From assembly GCF_001425745.1 (NCBI RefSeq), contig NZ_LMDF01000007.1, forward strand, positions 1,084,439-1,148,438: a stretch of DNA of 64,000 nucleotides, in the 5' to 3' direction. This document shows, piece by piece, positions 39,393 through 48,267 of the stretch (positions within the stretch are counted from its first letter, which is position 1; the number at the start of each line of letters is the position of its first letter). The position numbers were made by a program, and so were the translations under genes. Below the pieces are notes generated by a model, which was not told the origin of the DNA, made no database searches, and saw only the letters and a list, made by a program, of their open reading frames with translations. Origin of the DNA: Caulobacter sp. Root343. Its GTDB lineage: Bacteria; Pseudomonadota; Alphaproteobacteria; Caulobacterales; Caulobacteraceae.

Positions 39393-41552
39393 TCAGGCTG
39401 TAAGGGCGTAGACCGCGAAGGCCGGGTCGGCGCTGACCCACCGCTGGGCCACGGTCCAGCCGGCGCGGCGGGCGATCGCCTCGAAGGCCTCGGCCGGGTA
39501 CTTGTACGAGTTCTCGGTGTGGATGGTCTCGCCGGCGGCGAACCGGAAGCCGTAGTCGCCGACCATGACGATCTGGTCGCGCGTGCTTTCCAGGTGCATC
39601 TCGATCCGGCTCTCGTCCGCGTTCCACACCGCCTTATGGGCGAAGGCCGACGGATCGAAGGTCCCGCCCAGCTCGCGATTGATGTGGACCAGGACGTTGC
39701 GGTTGAACGCCGCCGTCACGCCCTGGGCGTCGTCATAGGCCGGAACCAGCACCGCCGGATCCTTGGCCACGTCGGCCCCGACGATGAACAGCGAGCCCTC
39801 GCCCAGCAGCTCCCGCGCCTGGCGCAACAGCGCCTCGGCCTCGGCCGGCGCGAAATTGCCGATCGTCGAGCCGGGGAAGAAGCCGACCGGCGTGTGGCCC
39901 TTGGCGCCTTCCGGCAGGTCGAGAGCCTTGGTGAAGTCCTCGACCAGCGGCGCGATGGTCAGCGCCGAATAATCGGCGCGCAGGCTGGCGGCGGCCTCGT
40001 CCAGGGCGTTGGGGCTGATGTCGATCGGCGCGTAGACGGCGATCTGCGGCGCGGCGTCCAGCACGATCCGGGTCTTGGTGCTGGCCCCGCTGCCGAACTC
40101 GACCAGGGCCGCGCCGGCGGGGATCCGCGCGGCGATTTCGGGCGCGATCTCGCGCAGCAACGCCGTCTCGGTGCGGGTCAGATAGTATTCCGGAAGCTCA
40201 CAGATCGCCTCGAACAGGCGCGAGCCCTCGGCATCGTAGAAATACTTGGCCGGCAGGGTCTTGGGCGAGGCCGACAGGCCGGCGATCACCTCGTTGAGAA
40301 AGCCGTTCTCCGGCGTCACCTCGGCCAGGCGGTCGTCGTCGGCCAGGCGCACGCCGCCGAACATCCAGCGGCTGCCAGGAGGGAAGAAGTTACGATAGGT
40401 CGCCCGCGTGTGGCCCGGCGGCGTGGCCTCGCAGCCGCCGCGCAGGGTCATCTGGCTGACCATGAACTTGCCGTTGTACTCGCCCAGCGCGCCGGCCCCC
40501 GGCTTGAAGCCCGGATAGGGGCTGTAGGCGCTGGCGGTCCATTGCCAGGCCGAGCCGTAGAGCTGACGCAGGGTCGACATGCCCGTCGCGGTGGCGGCGG
40601 CCTCCCACTCGGCCTCGGTCGGCAGGCGCCGGCCCGTCCAGGCGGCATAGGCGGCGGCCTCGTAATAGCTGACATGGACGACAGGCGCGTTCGGGTCGAC
40701 CGGGTGGCGGCCCCGTAGAGTCATGGTGGTCCAGCCGTCGCCCTCGCGCCGCCAGTAGGCCGGCGCCTCCCAGCCCTCTTCCTGGACCCTGGCCCAGCCC
40801 TCGGAGAGCCAGAGGTCGGGCTTGGCGTAGCCGCCGGCCTCGATGAAGGCCAGCCACTCGCCGTTGGTCGTCAGACGATCGGCCAGGCGGAACGGGGCGA
40901 CATAGGTCTTATGGCGCGGACGCTCGTTGTCGAAGGCGAAACCCGCCTCGCAGGCCCCAATCTCGACGAGGCCGCCGGCGAAGCGATGGAAGCGCTGCGG
41001 ACCGGGATCCGGGCGCGGCGTCGCGGCGCCCGGCTGATAGGCCGGGCTCAGCGGCGACTGGGCGAACAGGTGCAGGATGTCCATCAGGATCAGCTCCTGA
41101 TGCTGCTCCTCATGGGCCAGGCCCAGCTCGATACGCTCCAGGATCTCCGGCGTCAGCGGACCGGCCAGCAGGCGGGTCATGGCCGCGTCGACATGGGCGC
41201 GATAGGCGCCCACCGTCTGGACCGAGGGCCGGGTCAGCAGACCCCGTTGCGGGCGCGGCTGCCGAGGCCCGACGGCCTCGTAATACGAGTTGAACAGATA
41301 GCCGAAGCTCCCGTCATAGACCTCATAGCCGGCCAGGAACGGCGTCAGCAGGAAGGTCTCGAAGAACCAGGTCGTGTGGGCGCGGTGCCACTTGGTCGGG
41401 CTGGCGTCCGGCATGGACTGGGCCGCCTGGTCCTCGGGCGACAGCGGCGCGGCCAGGACCTCGGTGCGCCGGCGCACCCGGCGATAGCGATCGACGAGAG
41501 CGTCGACCGAAACCTCGACAAGATCCATAGCGGGCTGATCGTCCGGGGTCAT
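39393..41552 (-). CDS. EgtB-EgtD fusion: sulfoxide synthase plus histidine methyltransferase (ergothioneine)
   Basis: This 719-residue polypeptide contains two enzymes. Residues 1 to about 405 are EgtB: a DinB-like domain with the iron-binding His triad (His56 in KWHRAH; His147 and His151 in AHEEQHQE) and an FGE-sulfatase-like domain (PTEAEWEAAA, RGGCEATPPGHTRATYRNFF). Residues about 410-719 are EgtD: PAKYFYDAEGSRLFEAICEL, PEYYLTRTE and the SAM motif VEFGSGASTKT. EgtD trimethylates histidine to hercynine and EgtB couples it to a thiol as a sulfoxide. The linker is very short. CAGGAGACGCCC before ATG fixes the start; open sequence upstream is ignored. No EgtA, EgtC or EgtE is near. Confidence 0.9.
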   Translation of the reverse strand: MTPDDQPAMDLVEVSVDALVDRYRRVRRRTEVLAAPLSPEDQAAQSMPDASPTKWHRAHTTWFFETFLLTPFLAGYEVYDGSFGYLFNSYYEAVGPRQPRPQRGLLTRPSVQTVGAYRAHVDAAMTRLLAGPLTPEILERIELGLAHEEQHQELILMDILHLFAQSPLSPAYQPGAATPRPDPGPQRFHRFAGGLVEIGACEAGFAFDNERPRHKTYVAPFRLADRLTTNGEWLAFIEAGGYAKPDLWLSEGWARVQEEGWEAPAYWRREGDGWTTMTLRGRHPVDPNAPVVHVSYYEAAAYAAWTGRRLPTEAEWEAAATATGMSTLRQLYGSAWQWTASAYSPYPGFKPGAGALGEYNGKFMVSQMTLRGGCEATPPGHTRATYRNFFPPGSRWMFGGVRLADDDRLAEVTPENGFLNEVIAGLSASPKTLPAKYFYDAEGSRLFEAICELPEYYLTRTETALLREIAPEIAARIPAGAALVEFGSGASTKTRIVLDAAPQIAVYAPIDISPNALDEAAASLRADYSALTIAPLVEDFTKALDLPEGAKGHTPVGFFPGSTIGNFAPAEAEALLRQARELLGEGSLFIVGADVAKDPAVLVPAYDDAQGVTAAFNRNVLVHINRELGGTFDPSAFAHKAVWNADESRIEMHLESTRDQIVMVGDYGFRFAAGETIHTENSYKYPAEAFEAIARRAGWTVAQRWVSADPAFAVYALTA

Positions 41553-41896
41553 GGGCGTCTCCTGGCCGAGCAGGGCTGTGGCGAAGCCCGAGCGACGACA
41601 ACGTTCCCGGAACTTCGGTGTTCCAACCCGCCGTGACAAGCGCGACGGTCCGGGCTGCTGACACTTTGTGGCAGGAGGCGCTCCGCAAGGCCTGAATCTT
41701 CGAAACCCAGAATGAGCGTTTTTCCGTCGCCGCGAGGTGGAGGGAGACCCTTCGTGGAGACGTCTCCCCATCGGAGGGACGTCGATGGCCCCTTACTGTC
41801 GACGCGCCTGCCGGTCGGGGAATTGAGCAGCTCCGACCGGCGACCCACGCGTCCCGGAAGCCGGGTTTGAGCGTTCTTGCCCCAACGTTCCACCGT
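41553..41896. promoter_or_regulatory. 344-base gap upstream of the EgtB-EgtD gene
   Basis: No gene is supported here. At 41603-41624 the sequence reads GTTCC-C-GGAAC-TTCGGT-GTTCC, so one GGAAC arm can pair with a GTTCC on either side. This is an overlapping double palindrome and a possible operator about 50-70 bases before the EgtB-EgtD start. Nothing else is recognisable. Confidence 0.4.
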
Positions 41897-43237
41897 CTAC
41901 GCCCCGAACGGATTGTCCGGATAGACCGACGAGGCCCGCATCGTCTCGCCGCCCTCGGCGCGGCCGCAGACCGCCAGGGCCGTGAGGGCGTAGATCAGGG
42001 CGCTGTCGGCTAAATCCTTCGGCGACGGCCGCCAGCGTTTCGGACCCGTGGTGATCGCCGGAATCCGGTGCATGTTGAAGACGTTGTGATCGCGCCACAT
42101 GCTGGAATAGACGGGATTGGCGCGGGCGGCGGGATGGCCCAGGCCCAGGCGCGTGGCCGCGTCCACCGCCCCGACCAGCGGCGCGACCTCGCCAGCATCG
42201 GCCTCGAAGCCGTGGCGGACCACCACCGGCTCGATCTCGACCCGCCCCACGCCCGCCGCGCGGACCATGGCTTCCAGGGCGTGCTGTGCGTCGGCCGCCT
42301 TCTGGCGCGGGTTCAGCCCGACCTCGAGGTAGAGGCTGACCACCTCGCTCCCATCGCCGAACTGATAGGGCACACCGCCTCGGATGGCGCAAAGCTGAAC
42401 CTTCGGCTCGGCGACGCCGCCGGCGCTCTCGTAGCGGCTGGCGGCCTCCCACGCGCGGGTCCAGGCGTGGATGGCGTCGGTCAGGACGCCGACGCGGTAG
42501 ATCGGGTTCGGGTGGTCGCTCGCCCGTTCAGGATGGCGCAGCAGCGGGGTGAAGGTCCCCTCGCCCCACAGCCGCAGGCGAAACACCACATAGCCGCAGC
42601 CGACCGAGGTCCAGCCGAAGTCGCAGCCCTCGGCGGCGATGGCGTAGTCCGGTGCGACGCCGCCATGGTGGAACAGGTAGTGGGCGCCGATGTCCTTGCC
42701 GAGGTAGGCGATCCCACGGTGCTCCTCGATCGGCTCGGGCCCGATCTCGCCGGGACAGGCCGTCAGATACATCTTGCCGGCCAGGCCATAGCCGGCGCTC
42801 TTCAGCGCCTTGGCGGCGATCAGGAAGCAGCTCATCGGCCCGCGATCATTGGCGATTGGATAGCCGCGCAACACACCATCCTCGAGCCAGCAGCGCTCCC
42901 ACTCGGGATCAGCAAGGGTGGCGGGACTGTATTTGTGGATGTCAAGGTCGGGATCGCGGGTCGGGCTCTCGGTGTCGAGGTGGGCCGTGAACAGCAGGTT
43001 CTTGCCGGCTCCGAGGCCACCGTAGGTCCCGATGACGTTGAACCGGTCGGGGGTCGCGCCGATCTTGCGCGGCGAGAAGCCCTCGCGCGCCATCCAGTCG
43101 TGGACGAACTGACCGGCTTCGCGCTCCTGGCCCGAGCGGCTTGGGATATTGCCCAGGGTCAGGGCCAGTTCGACCAGCTCGTCGGTGTCGAGGGCGGCGG
43201 CGATCGCGTCACGGTCGGCCTGAGAGATCGGCGGCAC
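41897..43237 (-). CDS. M20-family metallopeptidase/deacylase
   Basis: This 446-residue protein has the M20 zinc motifs: HLDTESPT (metal His and Asp), NDRGPMSC (bridging Asp), GEIGPEPIEEH (catalytic Glu pair) and AEGCDFG. A dimerisation insert and a C-terminal His (RDHNVFNMH) are present. M20 enzymes hydrolyse N-acyl amino acids, carbamoyl compounds or dipeptides. GTG at 43237 abuts the isochorismatase-like gene stop with no gap, so both are translated from one message with the RutA-like gene. Substrate unknown. Confidence 0.85.
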   Translation of the reverse strand: MPPISQADRDAIAAALDTDELVELALTLGNIPSRSGQEREAGQFVHDWMAREGFSPRKIGATPDRFNVIGTYGGLGAGKNLLFTAHLDTESPTRDPDLDIHKYSPATLADPEWERCWLEDGVLRGYPIANDRGPMSCFLIAAKALKSAGYGLAGKMYLTACPGEIGPEPIEEHRGIAYLGKDIGAHYLFHHGGVAPDYAIAAEGCDFGWTSVGCGYVVFRLRLWGEGTFTPLLRHPERASDHPNPIYRVGVLTDAIHAWTRAWEAASRYESAGGVAEPKVQLCAIRGGVPYQFGDGSEVVSLYLEVGLNPRQKAADAQHALEAMVRAAGVGRVEIEPVVVRHGFEADAGEVAPLVGAVDAATRLGLGHPAARANPVYSSMWRDHNVFNMHRIPAITTGPKRWRPSPKDLADSALIYALTALAVCGRAEGGETMRASSVYPDNPFGA

Positions 43238-43873
43238 TCAGGCGCTCCAGGCGGCGGCGACGCTGGCCGAGTCGGTCAGGATCGCGGTGTTGAGGTCCAG
43301 CATCTTCAGGGCGCCCGCGTGCAGGTCGGGCTCGTAGGCGGCGCAGGCGTCGGCGGCGACGAACACGTGGTAGTCCAGGTTGAAGGCATCGCGCGCCGTG
43401 CCATCGACGCAGCACTCGGTGGTCAGGCCCGCGATCACCAGAGTGTCGACGCCCAAGACCTTCAATCGTGCGTCCAGATCGGTGTCCCAGAAGGCGCTGT
43501 AGCGGGTCTTGCGGATGACCAGCTCGCCCGCCTGGGGCTTGGGACCAACGAAGGCGCTGCCGGCCTCGTCCGCCCGGCAGAGCGCCGCGTCGATCGAAGG
43601 ATCGCCGCCCCGCCGCCGCATCCGCTCGTTCCAGGCCGCGGAGTCGGTTTCCGGCGTCGTGAATAGACCGGCGAACACCACCGGCACTTCCGCTGCCCGC
43701 GCGGCTTCCGCCAAACGCTCGGCGGCCGCCAGCGCCGCGGGAACGGTGGAAAGGTCGAGCCCCCAACACCCCGCCGCGCCTTCGGGGGAGGCGAAATCGG
43801 TCTGCATGTCGACGATCAGCAGCGCCGTCCGTTCGGGCGCGATCCAGTCTTTCAAATTCAGGGGCAAGCTCAC
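43238..43873 (-). CDS. isochorismatase-like (RutB-like) amidohydrolase
   Basis: The 211-residue cysteine hydrolase has the expected triad: Asp in LLIVDMQTDF, Lys in VIRKTRYSAFWDTDL and Cys in GLTTECCVDGTARDAF. The RYSAF-TDL context and C-terminal helices resemble ureidoacrylate amidohydrolase RutB rather than true isochorismatase. Its start overlaps the RutA-like monooxygenase stop by ATGA (43870-43873). Hydrolysis of a carbamoyl or ureido intermediate is likely. Confidence 0.85.
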   Translation of the reverse strand: MSLPLNLKDWIAPERTALLIVDMQTDFASPEGAAGCWGLDLSTVPAALAAAERLAEAARAAEVPVVFAGLFTTPETDSAAWNERMRRRGGDPSIDAALCRADEAGSAFVGPKPQAGELVIRKTRYSAFWDTDLDARLKVLGVDTLVIAGLTTECCVDGTARDAFNLDYHVFVAADACAAYEPDLHAGALKMLDLNTAILTDSASVAAAWSA

Positions 43874-44934
43874 GAGAACACGGCTCGCAGCTTCGGTAGG
43901 ATTTCACCGCCGAACATCGCCAACCCTTCCTCGTAATCCGGGAAGATCAGCATCAGCCCGTCCAGCTCACACTCGACCATGAACGCCTCGACCTGTTCGC
44001 GGCAGGTGGCGGGTGAGCCGACCATGGTCTGGGTCATGAAGGCGCCCTGCTTGGCGGCCACCGCCTGCAGGCGCTCGGCCGGGACGCCCCAGCTGGCCAG
44101 CATGGCCAGGATCGCGCCGACGTCCGCCCCCTCGGCGTAGCGGCGGACCAGGGCCTCGGCGCCGGCGTCGCTCTCGGCGTGGATGATCGTGCACATGGCG
44201 TAGGTGCGGACCGTCTTGCCCAGGCTTTCGGCCAGTTGCTTGGCGCGGCGGGAGGCCTCGCGGTGCTCCTCGCGCGAGCGGCCGCCGATGAAGCAGGCGT
44301 CGGCCTCGCGCACCGAGAACTGGAAGCCGCGATCGGACATGCCCGCGCAGATCAGCTCAGGGCGCGGCTTGGACAAGGGCTTGGGCTTGGACTGGCAGTC
44401 CTTCATCGTGAAGTACTTGCCGGCGAAATCGACGCTGTCCTCGGTCCAGAGGCGCTTGACGATGGTCGTCCACTCCTCGGCCAGGCCGTAGCGATCGTCA
44501 TGGTCCAGCGAATCGTCCCAGGCGCTCATCTGGTCGAATTCGGCCTTGTAGGCCCCGGCGACGATGTTCAGCCCCGCCCGGCCGCCGCTGATGTGGTCGA
44601 GGGTGGCGATCATCTTGGCGGCCACGGCCGGGTTCTGCAGCAGCGGGTGGACCGTGGCCCAGATGCGGACGTTCGTCGTCGCTTCGGCGATGGCCGCCAT
44701 CAGAGTCACCGACTCGAGCGAGGTCCCCCAGTGGTCGGTCTCACCGCCGAAGCCGCGGAACTTGCCCATCGACATCACGAAATCCATGCCCACCTGGTCG
44801 GCGGCCACGGCGGCCGCGCGGTTCTGGGCGTAGAGGCCGTCCAGGGTCGGCGTCGTCTTGGAGACGATCCAGCCACCGTTGGCCACGGGCAGGAAGACGC
44901 CAAAATCCTTGTGCTGCGAGGGACGGTGGAACAT
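43870..44934 (-). CDS. RutA-like flavin-dependent monooxygenase (luciferase family)
   Basis: This 354-residue LLM-class protein resembles pyrimidine monooxygenase RutA along its length. Shared features are GVFLPVANGGWIVS, MSMGKFRGFGGETDHWGTSL, HISGGRAGLNIVAGAYKAEFDQM, AGKYFTMKDCQSKPKPL and ELICAGMSDRGFQFS. Such enzymes use reduced FMN and oxygen to open or oxidise a ring. AAGGA eight bases before the ATG at 44934 supports this start over the upstream one. With the RutB-like and M20 genes it forms a coupled three-gene cassette. The usual flavin reductase RutF is absent. Confidence 0.85.
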   Translation of the reverse strand: MFHRPSQHKDFGVFLPVANGGWIVSKTTPTLDGLYAQNRAAAVAADQVGMDFVMSMGKFRGFGGETDHWGTSLESVTLMAAIAEATTNVRIWATVHPLLQNPAVAAKMIATLDHISGGRAGLNIVAGAYKAEFDQMSAWDDSLDHDDRYGLAEEWTTIVKRLWTEDSVDFAGKYFTMKDCQSKPKPLSKPRPELICAGMSDRGFQFSVREADACFIGGRSREEHREASRRAKQLAESLGKTVRTYAMCTIIHAESDAGAEALVRRYAEGADVGAILAMLASWGVPAERLQAVAAKQGAFMTQTMVGSPATCREQVEAFMVECELDGLMLIFPDYEEGLAMFGGEILPKLRAVFS

Positions 44935-45093
44935 GACGCGGATCCTTACACGGCGCACCGGTAAGGATCACGCGGTTCGGCGCGCCAAACAACCTGGGCA
45001 GGCAACCGAACTTGACGGAGCCCCAACCGCCCCCATTTGCACCCCACCTCCATGCGCCAGGACCGCGCACCGGGAAACAAAGGTCTTGGGCGA

Positions 45094-45756
45094 ATGACGA
45101 CGTGGGACTATCCATTCCCCCAAATGCTCACCCAGACTGATGGCGCCTCCGCCGTCCCCCCCACCGAAAGCGCCGCTGAACGGGCCCGCAACCGCCGGCG
45201 GAAGCCGGTCCGACGGCTGCGCCTGGTCCTGGCCATCTTCGCCATCGGCGTCGGCGTGGCCGTGGTCGGCCAGGCCTCGTGGCGCAGTTTTATCTCGAAC
45301 AAGCTTCAGACCCAGGCCGCCTCGACGCCGCTGCTGCTGAACAAGCCGCGCTTCACGGGCGTGCTGAAGGACGGCCGGGCCTTCCTGATCACCGCCGACC
45401 ACGCCGAGCGTGACGCCAAGGACCAGAACCTGGTCCGCCTGACCACGCCGATTCTGGTGCGTGGCTATGGCGCGCCCAATCCCAGCCAGGCCACCGCCAA
45501 GTCCGGCCTCTATCGCGAGGCCGAGCACAAATTGCTGCTATCCGAGGACGTAAAGATCACCAGCGCCGAGGGCTACACGTTTGATGCCCCCCGGGCCTTG
45601 ATCGACATGCGCACGGGCGAGGTCAGCGGCGACGCCGGCATCGCGGGAGGCGGCCCCAAGGGCAGCACCCGCGCCAACAGCTACAACGTCACCGACAAGG
45701 GCGATCGCGTCGTGCTGAACGGCCGCGTTAGAACCCGGCTGGAGCCGCGACGCTGA
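45094..45756 (+). CDS. LptC-like periplasmic protein of the sphingolipid locus
   Basis: The 220-residue protein has a basic cytoplasmic N-terminus, one membrane anchor (RLRLVLAIFAIGVGVAVVGQ) and a periplasmic LptC-type jellyroll half. The features are KPRFTGVLKDGRAFLITADHAERD, YREAEHKLLLSEDVKITSAEGYTFDAPRALID and SGDAGIAGGGP. LptC proteins link the LptB2FG extractor to the periplasmic bridge. Here no lptA or lptB follows; instead the gene heads the run of sphingolipid genes. A dedicated transport role parallel to LPS export is inferred. ATG at 45094 is preferred among three in-frame starts. Confidence 0.75.
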   Translation: MTTWDYPFPQMLTQTDGASAVPPTESAAERARNRRRKPVRRLRLVLAIFAIGVGVAVVGQASWRSFISNKLQTQAASTPLLLNKPRFTGVLKDGRAFLITADHAERDAKDQNLVRLTTPILVRGYGAPNPSQATAKSGLYREAEHKLLLSEDVKITSAEGYTFDAPRALIDMRTGEVSGDAGIAGGGPKGSTRANSYNVTDKGDRVVLNGRVRTRLEPRR

Positions 45757-45757
45757 C

Positions 45758-46885
45758 GTGGCCGCCAGCAAACGCGTCTGTTTCCTCTATATCGCGCAGC
45801 ACCATCAGGTTTGGCACAGCCTGTCGGTGGCCGTCGCCATGGCTCGACGGTGGCCGGCCATCAAGGTCGAGATCGCCGCGACCACGCCCGAACTGATCGA
45901 CTATGTCGCCGGCCTGATCGCCGAACTGGGCGGCGCGCCGATCGAGCTCGTCCTGCTGCCGCCGGCGTGGCTGCGTCATTTCGGCGGCGGCGGCTTGCCG
46001 CCCAAGGCGCCGATGCTGATCGCCAACGCTCCGCGCCTGGCGCGCTACGACGCCGTGATTACGCCCGAGCGCACCACCGCCCTTTTACGCCGGCTGGGCG
46101 TGCGCCATCCGCTACTGGTCTACACCCAACACGGGGCCGGCGATCGCGGGGGCCCGTTCGAGCCGCGCCTGAAGGTTTTCGACCTGGTCATGGCCGCCGG
46201 CCGCAAGCAGCGCGACCGCATGCTGCAAGAGGGCTGGGTCACCGAAGACACCTGCGCCATGGTCGGCTATCCCAAATTCGACCTGGTCGACGACCTGCCG
46301 CAACGCGCCCCTCCCCAATTCGAGCGCCCCGGCCCCGTGGTGCTGTACAATCCGCACTTCCACGCCGAACTGGGCTCCTGGCCCAAGTGGGGCAAGCAGG
46401 TGTTGGAATTCTTCGCGGCCAACGACCGCTACAACCTGATCTTCTCTCCGCACATCCGCCTGTTCGAAACCGCCTCGACCGAGGAGCGCGCGGCGTTCAA
46501 GGCCTTTGCCGAGCACCCCCGCATCCACGTCGATCTCGGCGGGCCGGCGGCCGCGGACATGACCTACACCAAGGCCGCCGACCTCTATCTCGGCGACGTC
46601 TCCAGCCAGGTCTACGAGTTCCTGCGCACACCCAAGCCGTGCCTGTTCCTCAATTCCAGCGGCGCGACGTGGTGTGGCGATCCCAGCTTCCACCATTGGC
46701 TGTTCGGTCCCGTGCTGGAGGCCATCGACGGCCTGGGCGACGGGCTGGACGAGGCCTTCGCCAACCACGATCAATATCGCGAGACCCAGGTCTGGGGCAT
46801 CGACGAGACGTTCGACGTCAGCAACACGCCCGCCTCCGTGCGCGCGGCCCGCGCCATCATCGACAAGCTGGAGCGCGTGGCATGA
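45758..46885 (+). CDS. CDP-glycerol glycerophosphotransferase-like protein
   Basis: The 375-residue GT-B-type protein has the pattern of poly(glycerophosphate) transferases: an N-terminal Rossmann half (LYIAQHHQVWHSLSVAVAMA), YTQHGAGDRG, YNPHFHAELGSWPKWGKQVL, SPHIRLFE and the C-terminal DLYLGDVSSQVYEFLRTPKPC with the acceptor or phosphate loop. It starts at GTG two bases after the LptC-like stop and overlaps the flippase-like gene (ATGA). In a locus for phosphoglycerate-decorated ceramide it is a candidate for adding a glycerol- or glycerate-phosphate unit, but this is inference. Confidence 0.7.
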   Translation: MAASKRVCFLYIAQHHQVWHSLSVAVAMARRWPAIKVEIAATTPELIDYVAGLIAELGGAPIELVLLPPAWLRHFGGGGLPPKAPMLIANAPRLARYDAVITPERTTALLRRLGVRHPLLVYTQHGAGDRGGPFEPRLKVFDLVMAAGRKQRDRMLQEGWVTEDTCAMVGYPKFDLVDDLPQRAPPQFERPGPVVLYNPHFHAELGSWPKWGKQVLEFFAANDRYNLIFSPHIRLFETASTEERAAFKAFAEHPRIHVDLGGPAAADMTYTKAADLYLGDVSSQVYEFLRTPKPCLFLNSSGATWCGDPSFHHWLFGPVLEAIDGLGDGLDEAFANHDQYRETQVWGIDETFDVSNTPASVRAARAIIDKLERVA

Positions 46886-48267
46886 CCGCCGCTCGGCCCC
46901 AGCTTGCCTCGACTTCCCCGCTCAAGAAGGTCCTGGCCAACGCCGGCCAGCTGCTAAGCGGCCGCGTGGTCAACGCGGTGGTCGGCCTGGCCTATATCGC
47001 CCTGACCGCCCGCAGTCTCGGCAAGGAGACGTTCGGCGTCCTGGTCCTGATCAACGCCTTCGCCCAGTTCCTGGGCGAGGTGGCGCATTTCCAGTCCTGG
47101 CAGACCCTGCTGACCTACGGCACCGGGCCGCTGATGGACAACGACAGGCCGAGATTTCAGCAGGTGCTGCGTCTGTCCCTGCTGCTGGACCTGATCAGCG
47201 GCGTCCTGGGGATCCTGCTGGGCGTGCTGGGGGCCTGGTTCTTCTGGCAGGAACTGCGCTGGCCGGAGGGCACGCACGGCTACGGCGCGCTTTACGCCCT
47301 GTCGATCGGGGTCATGACCTCGGCCACCGGCGTGGGCCTGCTGCGCCTGTTCGACCGTTTCCGATTCCTGGCCGCCGAGCAGGCGATCAGTTCGTTCGTG
47401 CGGATGATCGGTTGCGCCCTCTGCGCGGCGACCCACGCGCCGCTGCCCTACTTCCTGGCGGCCTGGGCGGCGGGGACGTTCGCCTCGTTCTTCTACATCG
47501 CCTCGATCGCCATCTGGGATCTGAACCGTCGCGGCCTGCTGAAGGGTTTCACCCTGGTCGGGCCGACCAGCCAGGGCTTCCCCGGCGTCTGGCGGTTCGC
47601 CATGGCCACCAACTTCTCCAGCACCCTGGACGTCGGCTTCACCCACGTGCTGACCATGGCGGTGGGCGCTCTGCTTGGTCCGGCTCAAGCCGCCTTCTGG
47701 CGGATCGGCAAGCAGGTGGCCGACGGCATGGCCAAGCCCGCCCGGCTGATGGTCCCCGCCCTCTATCCGGAGCTGGCCAAGATGCGCGCCACGGGTGGCC
47801 GGCTGGCCATGACCAAGCTGGCCGTGCAGATCGGCCTGATCGGCGGCGCCGCGGCGGGCGTGTTGCTGCTGGTCAGCCTGGTCGCGGGCCGCTGGATCTT
47901 GACCATCACCATGGGCGAGAGCTACGGCGCTGCGGCTGGCGTCATGAACTGGCAGGTCGCGGCCGCCGCGATCGGGGTCATGACCCTGCCGCTGGAGCCG
48001 ATGCTGGTCTCGATGCGGGCTGCGGGCGCGGCCCTAGCCGTGCGCCTGGTGGTGGCGACCGCCTATCTCGCGGCCCTGGTTCCGCTGATCACGACGTTCG
48101 GCCTGACCGGCGCGGGCGCCGCGCTGGTTGCGGCCGCTTTGGCCATGGCCATTGGCATGTATTTCATGGCGCGCCGCAGGCTCGCCCGACTCGCGGCGGA
48201 AGATTCCTCCGCCCGCACCGAAAAAGACGATGAAGGCCTCTCTTATGATCACCCCCACGGCGTCTGA
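46882..48267 (+). CDS. polysaccharide/lipid flippase-like membrane protein (Wzx/MurJ-type)
   Basis: This 461-residue integral membrane protein has about 12 segments and the N-terminal GQLLSGRVVNAVVGLAYIALTARSLGKETFG typical of the PST/Wzx branch of MATE-like carriers (quoted in parts only by region, residues 19-49). The C-terminal tail is cytoplasmic. The start overlaps the preceding stop (ATGA, 46882-46885). The tail overlaps the next start by 23 bases. In this locus it may flip the sphingolipid or its precursor across the inner membrane. Confidence 0.78.
   Translation: MTAARPQLASTSPLKKVLANAGQLLSGRVVNAVVGLAYIALTARSLGKETFGVLVLINAFAQFLGEVAHFQSWQTLLTYGTGPLMDNDRPRFQQVLRLSLLLDLISGVLGILLGVLGAWFFWQELRWPEGTHGYGALYALSIGVMTSATGVGLLRLFDRFRFLAAEQAISSFVRMIGCALCAATHAPLPYFLAAWAAGTFASFFYIASIAIWDLNRRGLLKGFTLVGPTSQGFPGVWRFAMATNFSSTLDVGFTHVLTMAVGALLGPAQAAFWRIGKQVADGMAKPARLMVPALYPELAKMRATGGRLAMTKLAVQIGLIGGAAAGVLLLVSLVAGRWILTITMGESYGAAAGVMNWQVAAAAIGVMTLPLEPMLVSMRAAGAALAVRLVVATAYLAALVPLITTFGLTGAGAALVAAALAMAIGMYFMARRRLARLAAEDSSARTEKDDEGLSYDHPHGV

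Noticed and set aside
39393..41552. Possible frameshift artefact separating EgtB and EgtD
   Set aside because: The frame is continuous and both domains keep their conserved residues up to the junction, so a real fusion is more likely.
42068..43666. 532-residue plus-strand open frame
   Set aside because: It is antisense to the M20 and isochorismatase-like genes, both of which show clear catalytic motifs.
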